A stretch of 9,564 nucleotides of DNA, from the NCBI GenBank assembly GCA_016291915.1, contig JAEEZP010000134.1, positions 1-9,564 on the forward strand. The letters run 5' to 3'. Position 1 is the stretch's first letter. Every line of letters starts with the position of its first letter. Made by a program: the position numbers and the translations under genes. The stretch is from Prevotella sp. (GTDB lineage: Bacteria; Bacteroidota; Bacteroidia; Bacteroidales; Bacteroidaceae). Positions 1 through 6,593 of the stretch are shown here, piece by piece. A model generated the notes under the pieces. It made no database searches. It saw only the letters and a program-made list of their open reading frames with translations, and was not told where the DNA came from.

Positions 1-1578
1 TTCGCCATCATATCACATCCGGATGCCGGAAAGACGACACTGACAGAGAAATTCCTTCTGTTCGGTGGACAGATACAAGTTGCAGGAGCCGTCAAGAACA
101 ATAAGATCAAGAAGACAGCCACTTCTGACTGGATGGACATCGAGAAACAGAGAGGTATCTCGGTATCTACTTCCGTGATGGAGTTTGACTATTGTCCCAC
201 TGCCCGTCTGCAAGAAGCCGGTCCGGATGATATTATATATAAGGTGAACATCCTCGATACCCCGGGACACCAAGATTTTGCGGAAGACACCTACCGTACG
301 CTCACAGCGGTCGACTCAGCTATCATCGTGGTAGATGGAGCGAAAGGTGTGGAGACACAGACACGTAAACTGATGAATGTGTGCCGGATGCGTAATACAC
401 CGGTAATTATTTTTATCAATAAGATGGACCGCGAAGGTCGTGATCCATTTGATTTGCTGGACGAGCTGGAGGCAGAACTGCAGATCAAAGTGCGCCCCTT
501 GTCATGGCCCATCAATCAAGGTGCGAAGTTCAAAGGGGTGTATAATATCTACGAGAATAAACTCGATTTGTTTACCCCCGACAAACAGCGTGTGACTGAG
601 AAGGTGGAAGTTGACTTGGATTCCACCGAACTCGATGAGAGAGTCGGTGAGCGCGATGCAGAAAAACTACGCGAGGATCTGGAACTCGTGGAGGGTGTCT
701 ACCCCACCTTCGAAGTTGACAACTACCGTTCGGCGGAAGTTGCACCTGTTTTCTTCGGTAGTGCCCTTAACAATTTCGGTGTACAGGAGCTTCTGAACTG
801 TTTCGTTGAGATAGCTCCCAGTCCACGTCCCACCAAAGCGGAAGAACGTGAAGTGATGCCTGAAGAACCGAAATTCACCGGCTTTATATTCAAGATTACT
901 GCAAATATCGATCCTAATCACCGTAGTTGTATCGCCTTTTGTAAGGTATGCAGTGGGAAGTTTGTGAGGAACCAACCGTATCTGCATGTACGACAGGGAA
1001 AGACTGTTAGGTTCTCTTCACCCACACAGTTTATGGCACAACGTAAGAGCACCATCGAAGAAGCATGGCCAGGTGATATCGTAGGACTTCCCGATAACGG
1101 TATCTTTAAGATCGGTGATACGCTGACAGAGGGAGAACAACTACATTTCCGCGGTTTACCATCCTTCTCTCCAGAGATGTTCAAGTACATCGAAAACGAT
1201 GATCCGATGAAAGCCAAACAGCTCAACAAGGGTATTGATCAATTGATGGACGAGGGTGTGGCACAGATGTTTGTCAACCAGTTTAATAACCGGAAAATCA
1301 TCGGTACCGTGGGACAACTTCAGTTTGAGGTAATCCAATATCGTCTGGAGAATGAATACAACGCAAAATGTCGTTGGGAACCGGTCCATCTGTATAAAGC
1401 CTGCTGGATAGAATCGGATGATGCGGAAGAACTGGCATCCTTTAAAAAACGGAAATACCAATATATGGCGAAAGACAAAGACGGTAGAGATGTCTTCCTG
1501 GCCGACTCCGGATATGTGCTGCAGATGGCACAGGAAGATTTCAAACATATCAAATTCCACTTCACCAGCGAGTTCTGA
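1..1578 (+). CDS. prfC: Peptide chain release factor 3 (RF3), 5' end missing
   Basis: RF3 is a cytoplasmic translational GTPase that releases RF1/RF2 from the ribosome after peptide release. The reading frame is open from base 1 and stops at 1576-1578, giving 525 codons. E. coli RF3 has 529 residues, and the first visible residues, FAIISHPDAGKTT, align near its residue 16, so about 15 residues lie upstream. Visible GTPase motifs are the P-loop HPDAGKTT (codons 6-13), EKQRGIS in switch I (about 48-54), DTPGH of switch II (86-90) and NKMD (140-143). Beta-barrel domain II and the RF3-specific C-terminal domain follow, ending HFTSEF. Between MEFDY and the DTPGH strand there are about 13 more residues than in E. 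coli, beginning CPTARLQEAG. The ATG at 133 is internal, since the P-loop lies upstream of it. The next gene starts six bases after the stop, so the two are probably cotranscribed. Confidence 0.96.
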   Translation, partial: FAIISHPDAGKTTLTEKFLLFGGQIQVAGAVKNNKIKKTATSDWMDIEKQRGISVSTSVMEFDYCPTARLQEAGPDDIIYKVNILDTPGHQDFAEDTYRTLTAVDSAIIVVDGAKGVETQTRKLMNVCRMRNTPVIIFINKMDREGRDPFDLLDELEAELQIKVRPLSWPINQGAKFKGVYNIYENKLDLFTPDKQRVTEKVEVDLDSTELDERVGERDAEKLREDLELVEGVYPTFEVDNYRSAEVAPVFFGSALNNFGVQELLNCFVEIAPSPRPTKAEEREVMPEEPKFTGFIFKITANIDPNHRSCIAFCKVCSGKFVRNQPYLHVRQGKTVRFSSPTQFMAQRKSTIEEAWPGDIVGLPDNGIFKIGDTLTEGEQLHFRGLPSFSPEMFKYIENDDPMKAKQLNKGIDQLMDEGVAQMFVNQFNNRKIIGTVGQLQFEVIQYRLENEYNAKCRWEPVHLYKACWIESDDAEELASFKKRKYQYMAKDKDGRDVFLADSGYVLQMAQEDFKHIKFHFTSEF

Positions 1579-1584
1579 TACCTT

Positions 1585-2130
1585 ATGGCATCCACAACAG
1601 TAGCTAACGACGGTTATCCTTGGTATGGCGTGCAATTGTTCGGCATTAAGTCATCGATGATAGCAGAATATCTCGACCGTGTCGGGATATCCTATTTCAT
1701 CCCTATGCAGAATGTTGTGTATGTCGACCAAGACGGTAAACGTCGTCATAAACTGCGTCCTGTGGTATCAAACCTTCTCTTTATCAAAAAAGATAAGGAT
1801 GATAAGGTTATCATCAACTCAATGGAACCCTACCATGGGTCTTTTTATATCTTCCGTAAGAAAAACTCAACCAGAGACTTATACGAAATAGCTGCAGAAG
1901 AGATGCAAGAGTTTATCATCATGTGTAACCCCGAACTGACAGAAAAGAAATACATTGATGAGAACGAGGCAAAACTGAAACCGGGAGCTAAAGTATTGGT
2001 ACACCACGGTCCGCTGAAAGGACTCACGGGCAGATTGGTTCGTCAGAGTGGGAAATACTATCTGTTGAAGGAAGTTCCCGGTATGGCTGTGATGTTGAAA
2101 GTCACGAAATGGTGCTGTAAGGAATGCTGA
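1585..2130 (+). CDS. NusG/UpxY-family transcription elongation (antitermination) factor
   Basis: The predicted 181-residue protein has NusG paralogue architecture. The NGN domain (about residues 11-120) opens with YPWYGVQLFG and carries GISYFIPMQ (34-42), the usual NGN strand, then NLLFIKK (63-69). A linker is followed by a C-terminal KOW domain (about 131-175) with GAKVLVHHGPLKGLTGRL. NGN domains bind the RNA polymerase clamp and make elongation more processive; KOW domains contact other factors. Bacteroides UpxY proteins of this family antiterminate capsule operons, but no capsule locus is visible here. The C-terminus WCCKEC is cysteine-rich, with no evident metal motif. The start is the first ATG after the prfC stop (gap 1579-1584), so expression probably depends on the prfC transcript. 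The housekeeping NusG is less likely, because that gene normally sits with secE and rplK. The family assignment is strong; the target operon is unknown. Confidence 0.85.
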   Translation: MASTTVANDGYPWYGVQLFGIKSSMIAEYLDRVGISYFIPMQNVVYVDQDGKRRHKLRPVVSNLLFIKKDKDDKVIINSMEPYHGSFYIFRKKNSTRDLYEIAAEEMQEFIIMCNPELTEKKYIDENEAKLKPGAKVLVHHGPLKGLTGRLVRQSGKYYLLKEVPGMAVMLKVTKWCCKEC

Positions 2131-2160
2131 AAATACCTAAAGGTATTTCAAGTTTCCTTT
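2131..2160 (+). terminator. Weak possible terminator after the NusG-like gene
   Basis: AAATACC (2131-2137) pairs with GGTATTT (2142-2148) around a TAAA loop, starting at the base after the stop codon. The stem has only two G:C pairs and the downstream stretch (CAAGTTTCCTTTTGC) is a broken T tract, so termination would be weak or partial. Confidence 0.35.
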
Positions 2161-2216
2161 TGCATTTCGCTTATAGATTGAAGAAAATCATCACATCCGA
2201 GAAAATAAATCTAATA

Positions 2217-2258
2217 TTTTCTTCTCACTTATTCAGATTTTTAGTAACTTTGCACGAT
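2217..2258 (+). promoter_or_regulatory. Bacteroidetes-type promoter of carB
   Basis: TAACTTTG (2245-2252), followed by CA, fits the TAnnTTTG -7 element of the Bacteroidetes primary sigma factor. A T-rich segment around 2217-2224 is in the right place for the -33 element but is not a clean TTTG. Transcription would begin near 2256-2258, 80 bases before the preferred carB start. An imperfect inverted repeat (2199-2207 with 2215-2226) overlaps the -33 side. Confidence 0.7.
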
Positions 2259-2335
2259 TTGTTGAGAAGACAGATATTTTATTCTGTTTTTCGCATAAAT
2301 GGTGCATGAATATAACGTCAAACGATCCATATACA

Positions 2336-5300
2336 ATGAAGAAAAAACTCAAGAAAGTATTAGTACTCGGTTCTGGTGCTTTAAAGATTGGACAGGCTGG
2401 AGAATTCGACTATTCCGGTTCTCAAGCATTGAAAGCATTGCGCGAAGAAGGTATCCACAGTGTGCTCGTAAACCCGAACATTGCTACGATACAGACATCT
2501 GAGGGTATTGCCGACAAGGTATATTTTCAACCCGTAACCCCCTATTTCGTTACTGAGATTATCAAAAAAGAACGCCCCGACGGAATCCTTCTGGCATTCG
2601 GCGGACAGACTGCTTTGAACTGCGGTACAGAACTGTTCCGCAACGGTACATTGAAAGAATATGGTGTGGAAGTGCTCGGCACATCTGTTGAGGCAATCAT
2701 GGACACGGAGGATCGTGACCTTTTCGTGAAGAAGCTCGATGAAGTAAACCTTAAGACTCCGGTCAGTCATGCCGTAGAGAATATGGACGATGCATTAAAG
2801 GCTGCCCGCGAGATCGGATTCCCTATTATGATCCGTTCTGCCTATGCACTTGGTGGTTTGGGTAGTGGTATCTGTAAAGATGAGCAAGCATTTACCGAAC
2901 TGGCTGAGAGTGCTTTTACCTTTGCTCCTCAGATCCTTGTGGAAGAGAGTCTGAAAGGATGGAAAGAAATTGAGTTTGAATGTATCCGCGATGCTAACGA
3001 CCACTGTTTCACCGTGGCATCCATGGAGAATTTCGACCCGCTGGGTATTCACACCGGTGAATCCATTGTCGTCGCTCCAACCTGTTCACTCACTGATGAA
3101 CAGGTGAAGATGCTGCAAGAGCTGACCATTAAGTGTGTGCGCCATCTGAATATCGTGGGTGAGTGTAACATACAGTTTGCATTCAATGCAATAACCAATG
3201 ACTACCGTATCATCGAGATTAATGCTCGTCTGAGCCGTTCTTCTGCTTTGGCTTCCAAGGCTACCGGTTATCCACTTGCTTTCGTTGCTGCTAAGATTGC
3301 ATTGGGTTATACTTTGGATCAGATCGGTGAGATGGGCACTCCCAACAGTGCATATGTAGCACCGCAACTTGACTATATGATCTGTAAGATTCCTCGCTGG
3401 GACCTCACAAAGTTCTCTGGTGTTAGCCGTCTGATCGGTTCTTCGATGAAATCAGTAGGTGAGATCATGTCTATCGGTCGTTCTTTCGAAGAGATGATTC
3501 AGAAAGGATTACGTATGATCGGTCAGGGCATGCACGGTTTTGTGGGTAACGACCATACCAAGTTTGAGAATCTTGATGAAGAACTCTCCAATCCTACCGA
3601 CCTGCGTATTTTTGCCATTGCACAAGCACTGGAAGAGGGCTATACCGTGGAGCGTATTGAAGAATTGACGAAGATCGACGTATGGTTCCTTACCCGACTG
3701 AAGCGTATCGTTACCCTGAAACATCAGTTGATGGAATATAACCGTCTGGAGGATATCCCCGACAGTTTCCTGCAAGAGGTGAAAGCCGCCGGATTCTCCG
3801 ATTTCCAGATTGCCCGTTTTGTGCTTAAGCCACAGGAAGGAAACATGGAGAAAGAGAATCTTGCTGTACGCCGCTATCGTAAAGAAAAAGGTATCTTACC
3901 GAGTGTCAAGCGTATTAATACTGTTGCCAGTGAGCATCCTGAACTTACCAATTACCTCTATTTTACATATGCTGTACAGGGACATGACATCAACTACTAC
4001 AAGAACGAGAAATCAGTCGTGGTATTGGGTTCTGGTGCCTATCGCATCGGTTCTTCGGTTGAATTCGACTGGTGCTCTGTCAACGCAATCAATACTGCTC
4101 GAAAGTTAGGTTATAAGAGTATCATGATCAACTATAACCCTGAGACTGTTTCTACTGACTACGACATGTGTGACCGTCTGTATTTCGATGAACTGTCATT
4201 GGAGCGCGTGCTTGACGTGATTGACTTGGAACAGCCAAAGGGTGTTATCGTAAGTATGGGTGGTCAGATACCGAACAACCTGGCTATGAAACTGTACCGT
4301 CAGGGTATTCCTGTGCTGGGAACCTCTCCGGTAAATATCGACCGTGCTGAGAACCGCGATAAGTTCTCCGCCATGCTTGATAAGTTGGGCATCGACCAAC
4401 CCGCTTGGCGTGCTCTGACATCCTTCGATGATATCAAGGAGTTTGTGGAAGAGGTAGGATTCCCCGTATTAGTACGTCCGTCGTATGTTCTCTCCGGTGC
4501 TGCCATGAATGTGTGCTACAGCTACGAGGAACTGGAGCGTTTCCTGCAGATGGCTACCGAGGTGAGCAAAGAGTTCCCAGTAGTGGTATCTCAGTTTATG
4601 CAAGACACCAAAGAAATTGAGTTTGATGCTGTTGCCGACAAGGGTGAGATTGTAGAATATGCTATCTCTGAGCATATCGAGTATGCCGGTGTGCACTCCG
4701 GTGATGCCACAATGGTATTCCCCGCTCAGCATATCTATTTCTCTACCATCCGACAAATCAAGAAGATATCCCGTAAGATAGCCAATGAACTGAATATCAG
4801 TGGACCGTTCAATATCCAGTTCTTAGCCAAGAACCGTGAGGTGAAGGTTATCGAGTGTAACCTCCGTGCCAGTCGTTCATTCCCCTTCGTAAGCAAGATC
4901 CTGAAGCGTAACTTCATCGAGACAGCTACGAAAATCATGCTCGACGCACCTTATGTAAAACCTGATAGAAGTGAGTTTGACATCGATCGTATCGGTGTAA
5001 AGGCATCCCAATTCTCATTTGCCCGTTTGCAGAATGCAGACCCGGTACTCGGTGTGGATATGTCATCAACAGGAGAGGTAGGTTGTCTGGGAGATGACCT
5101 GCATGAGGCTATGCTCAATGCTCTCATTGCAACGGGTTACCGCCTACCAGAAAAGAATATCCTGATATCCTCAGGTGGTGCCAAAGGTAAGGTTGCTTTG
5201 TTGGAGCCTGCCCAGCAACTGATTAAGAATGGATATAAGATTTTTGCTACCGGTGGTACCGCAAAGTTCTTCCAAGATAATCATATCCCTGTAACTCCAG

Positions 5301-5557
5301 TGTCATGGCCGGATGAAGAGGCAGACAATAACGTGATGAATATGATTGCTGATCATCAGTTCGACCTGATCATCAACGTGCCAAAGAACCACTCTAAGCG
5401 TGAATTGACTAACGGTTACCGTATACGTCGTGGTGCTATCGATCATAATATACCATTGATGACCAACGTACGTCTGGCCAAAGCCTTCATTGAAGCCTTC
5501 TGTACCATGAAGGGTGAACCTATCAAGGTGAAGAGTTGGCAGGAGTATAATAGTTAA
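2336..5557 (+). CDS. carB: Carbamoyl-phosphate synthase large subunit, eukaryote-like (CPS1/CAD-like) type
   Basis: CarB makes carbamoyl phosphate from bicarbonate, two ATP and ammonia channelled from the glutaminase CarA, for pyrimidine and arginine synthesis in the cytoplasm. From ATG 2336 it is 1073 residues, exactly the E. coli length, and it starts MKKKLKKVLVLGSGALKIGQ. An in-frame ATG at 2306 would add ten residues (MNITSNDPYT) with no counterpart in the family, so I prefer 2336. The duplicated ATP-grasp halves are clear: FPIMIR...GGLGSG (from 162) with IIEINARLSRSSALASK, and LGSGAYRIG (564-572), FPVLVRPSYVLSG (from 709) with VIECNLRASRSFPFVSK. The C-terminal MGS-like effector domain (about 930-1073) contains FATGGT (970-975) and PVSWPDEE. 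Segments such as NPNIATIQTS and HTGESIVVAP resemble eukaryotic CAD/CPS1 rather than E. coli CarB. carA is not adjacent. The gene has its own promoter and a strong terminator. Confidence 0.95.
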   Translation: MKKKLKKVLVLGSGALKIGQAGEFDYSGSQALKALREEGIHSVLVNPNIATIQTSEGIADKVYFQPVTPYFVTEIIKKERPDGILLAFGGQTALNCGTELFRNGTLKEYGVEVLGTSVEAIMDTEDRDLFVKKLDEVNLKTPVSHAVENMDDALKAAREIGFPIMIRSAYALGGLGSGICKDEQAFTELAESAFTFAPQILVEESLKGWKEIEFECIRDANDHCFTVASMENFDPLGIHTGESIVVAPTCSLTDEQVKMLQELTIKCVRHLNIVGECNIQFAFNAITNDYRIIEINARLSRSSALASKATGYPLAFVAAKIALGYTLDQIGEMGTPNSAYVAPQLDYMICKIPRWDLTKFSGVSRLIGSSMKSVGEIMSIGRSFEEMIQKGLRMIGQGMHGFVGNDHTKFENLDEELSNPTDLRIFAIAQALEEGYTVERIEELTKIDVWFLTRLKRIVTLKHQLMEYNRLEDIPDSFLQEVKAAGFSDFQIARFVLKPQEGNMEKENLAVRRYRKEKGILPSVKRINTVASEHPELTNYLYFTYAVQGHDINYYKNEKSVVVLGSGAYRIGSSVEFDWCSVNAINTARKLGYKSIMINYNPETVSTDYDMCDRLYFDELSLERVLDVIDLEQPKGVIVSMGGQIPNNLAMKLYRQGIPVLGTSPVNIDRAENRDKFSAMLDKLGIDQPAWRALTSFDDIKEFVEEVGFPVLVRPSYVLSGAAMNVCYSYEELERFLQMATEVSKEFPVVVSQFMQDTKEIEFDAVADKGEIVEYAISEHIEYAGVHSGDATMVFPAQHIYFSTIRQIKKISRKIANELNISGPFNIQFLAKNREVKVIECNLRASRSFPFVSKILKRNFIETATKIMLDAPYVKPDRSEFDIDRIGVKASQFSFARLQNADPVLGVDMSSTGEVGCLGDDLHEAMLNALIATGYRLPEKNILISSGGAKGKVALLEPAQQLIKNGYKIFATGGTAKFFQDNHIPVTPVSWPDEEADNNVMNMIADHQFDLIINVPKNHSKRELTNGYRIRRGAIDHNIPLMTNVRLAKAFIEAFCTMKGEPIKVKSWQEYNS

Positions 5558-5622
5558 TAGTTAAGAGTTTAGAGTTTAAGGTTTAAGGTTTAAGGTTTAA
5601 GGTCTAAGGTTTAAGGTTTAAG
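5553..5622 (+). repeat. Heptamer tandem array, consensus GTTTAAG, ten units
   Basis: Seven contiguous 7-base units fill 5574-5622. Six are exactly GTTTAAG and one (5602-5608) is GTCTAAG. Three degenerate units precede them in the same register: GTTAATA (5553-5559), GTTAAGA (5560-5566) and GTTTAGA (5567-5573). The first unit includes the carB stop codon, so the array begins in the last codons of carB and lies in its 3' untranslated region, ahead of the terminator. Each unit contains TTAA. A repeat this regular is prone to replication slippage, so copy number may differ between strains. Its function is unknown. Confidence 0.9.
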
Positions 5623-5667
5623 GGATTTGAGGATCTTTAGGACTTTAAAGAATGAAAATACTGACGT

Positions 5668-5701
5668 AATCTGGCGGATTTTGACTCCGCCAGATTTTTT
5701 T
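5668..5701 (+). terminator. Strong intrinsic terminator of carB
   Basis: ATCTGGCGGA (5669-5678) and TCCGCCAGAT (5686-5695) form a perfect 10-bp stem around a 7-base loop, extended by an A:T pair (5668 with 5696). A run of seven T follows (5695-5701). It closes the carB unit and isolates the next gene. Confidence 0.93.
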
Positions 5702-5766
5702 ATAAAAATATTTGTGATTGGTGTAATAAATCACTATATAATGGCGTTACAATAATAGAACTTTAA

Positions 5767-5780
5767 TATTTTTGCCTATG
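5767..5780 (+). promoter_or_regulatory. Probable -7 promoter element for the small ORF and rpe
   Basis: TATTTTTG (5767-5774), followed by C, matches TAnnTTTG. No good -33 TTTG lies 19-21 bases upstream, so it is weaker than the others here. Transcription would start near 5778-5780, on or next to the ATG of the small ORF at 5778. The transcript would therefore be leaderless for that ORF and would give rpe a leader of roughly 145 bases. A 6-bp inverted repeat (GTGATT 5714-5719, AATCAC 5729-5734) lies just upstream and could be an operator. Confidence 0.5.
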
Positions 5781-5903
5781 CCGATTTTTACTCAAGAAGA
5801 CTTTAATCCATCAGAAAAGACACTAAATTTTATCCGGCAGTTTGCTTATTCCTACCGTGTTTGTCGAATGAACAAGCAATCGTGTTCATATAGTGTCAAC
5901 TGA
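5778..5903 (+). CDS. Small conserved-looking protein of 41 residues
   Basis: The ORF reads MPIFTQEDFNPSEKTLNFIR in its first 20 residues, then QFAYSYRVCR, and ends at TGA 5901-5903. The pattern of an acidic DFNPSEKTL start, an amphipathic helix (about residues 11-25), an aromatic AYSYR and a terminal Asn resembles short hypothetical proteins I remember as common in Bacteroides genomes (recollection, not a search). There is no signal peptide or membrane segment. It lies 21 bases upstream of rpe and is probably cotranscribed with it. The function is unknown. The predicted transcription start falls almost on the ATG, so either the message is leaderless or another promoter is used. The alternative is that it is an untranslated part of the rpe leader. 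Confidence 0.55.
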   Translation: MPIFTQEDFNPSEKTLNFIRQFAYSYRVCRMNKQSCSYSVN

Positions 5904-5924
5904 TAAGCTAAAAACAATGTTACT

Positions 5925-6593
5925 ATGGCAGTAATGGTATCTCCTTCCCTGCTTGCCGCTAATTTTTTGGACTTGCGGAAAGATATTGAAATGATCAACA
6001 CCAGTGAAGCCGACTGGCTGCATTTGGATGTCATGGATGGAATGTTCGTACCCAACATCTCCTTTGGCTTCCCCGTTCTGGAGGCGGTGAGCAAAATCTG
6101 TAAGAAGCCGTTGGATGTGCACTACATGATCATGCAACCAGAGCGGTATATCAAACAAACAGCTGCTTTGGGAGCGATGATGATGAATGTACATTACGAG
6201 GCATGTACCCATCTGCACCGTACCGTTGAAGAGATTCATCAAGCTGGAATGAAAGCTGGTGTAACACTGAATCCCTCTACCCCAGTGTGTATGCTGGAAG
6301 ATATCATACGAGATGTGGATATGGTTTTGCTGATGAGCGTAAATCCCGGTTTCGGTGGACAGCGTTTCATCGAACAGACGATCAACAAAGCTCAACAGTT
6401 GCGAGAGATGATCAGCCGCACGGGTAGCCATGCTCTCATCGAAGTAGACGGTGGTGTACAAGAAGAAACAGCCCCGCGCTTGGTGAAAGCCGGGGTTGAT
6501 GTACTGGTTAGCGGCAGTTATGTGTTTAAGGCTGCCGATCCTCATAAGGTAATTAAATCCTTAAAGCAATTAGGGGAATCAGCTCAACTGTAG
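5925..6593 (+). CDS. rpe: Ribulose-phosphate 3-epimerase
   Basis: This enzyme interconverts D-ribulose 5-phosphate and D-xylulose 5-phosphate in the non-oxidative pentose phosphate pathway, in the cytoplasm. The 222-residue length is typical, and the family TIM-barrel motifs are all present: PSLLAANF at the N-terminus (6-14), WLHLDVMDGMFVPN (31-44) with metal ligands His33 and Asp35, KPLDVHYMI with His66, MSVNPGFGGQ (137-146), EVDGG with the second catalytic Asp175, and the phosphate-binding SGSYVF (196-201). Tyr67 replaces the more usual Leu of DVHLM, probably harmlessly. ATG 5925 is preferred. A second in-frame ATG three codons later would also keep the whole domain. The 3' end overlaps the convergent sigma factor gene by 15 bases. 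Confidence 0.96.
   Translation: MAVMVSPSLLAANFLDLRKDIEMINTSEADWLHLDVMDGMFVPNISFGFPVLEAVSKICKKPLDVHYMIMQPERYIKQTAALGAMMMNVHYEACTHLHRTVEEIHQAGMKAGVTLNPSTPVCMLEDIIRDVDMVLLMSVNPGFGGQRFIEQTINKAQQLREMISRTGSHALIEVDGGVQEETAPRLVKAGVDVLVSGSYVFKAADPHKVIKSLKQLGESAQL

Noticed and set aside
2124..2309. 61-codon plus-strand ORF between the NusG-like gene and carB
   Set aside because: It spans the terminator-like hairpin and the carB promoter, overlaps the preceding gene end and has no recognisable protein character.
2306..2335. Upstream ATG that would extend CarB by ten residues
   Set aside because: The extension MNITSNDPYT has no family counterpart. Starting at 2336 gives exactly 1073 residues, the standard length, and the usual lysine-rich N-terminus.
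5553..5622. CRISPR array
   Set aside because: The units are contiguous 7-mers with no spacers and no cas genes nearby; this is a simple tandem repeat.
5737..5742. TATAAT resembling an E. coli -10 box
   Set aside because: The other promoters here follow the Bacteroidetes TAnnTTTG pattern, and no TTGACA lies at a suitable distance.
5886..6545. 219-codon minus-strand ORF opposite rpe
   Set aside because: It is an antisense shadow of a fully convincing rpe, and its His/Gln-rich composition is typical of the complement of coding sequence.
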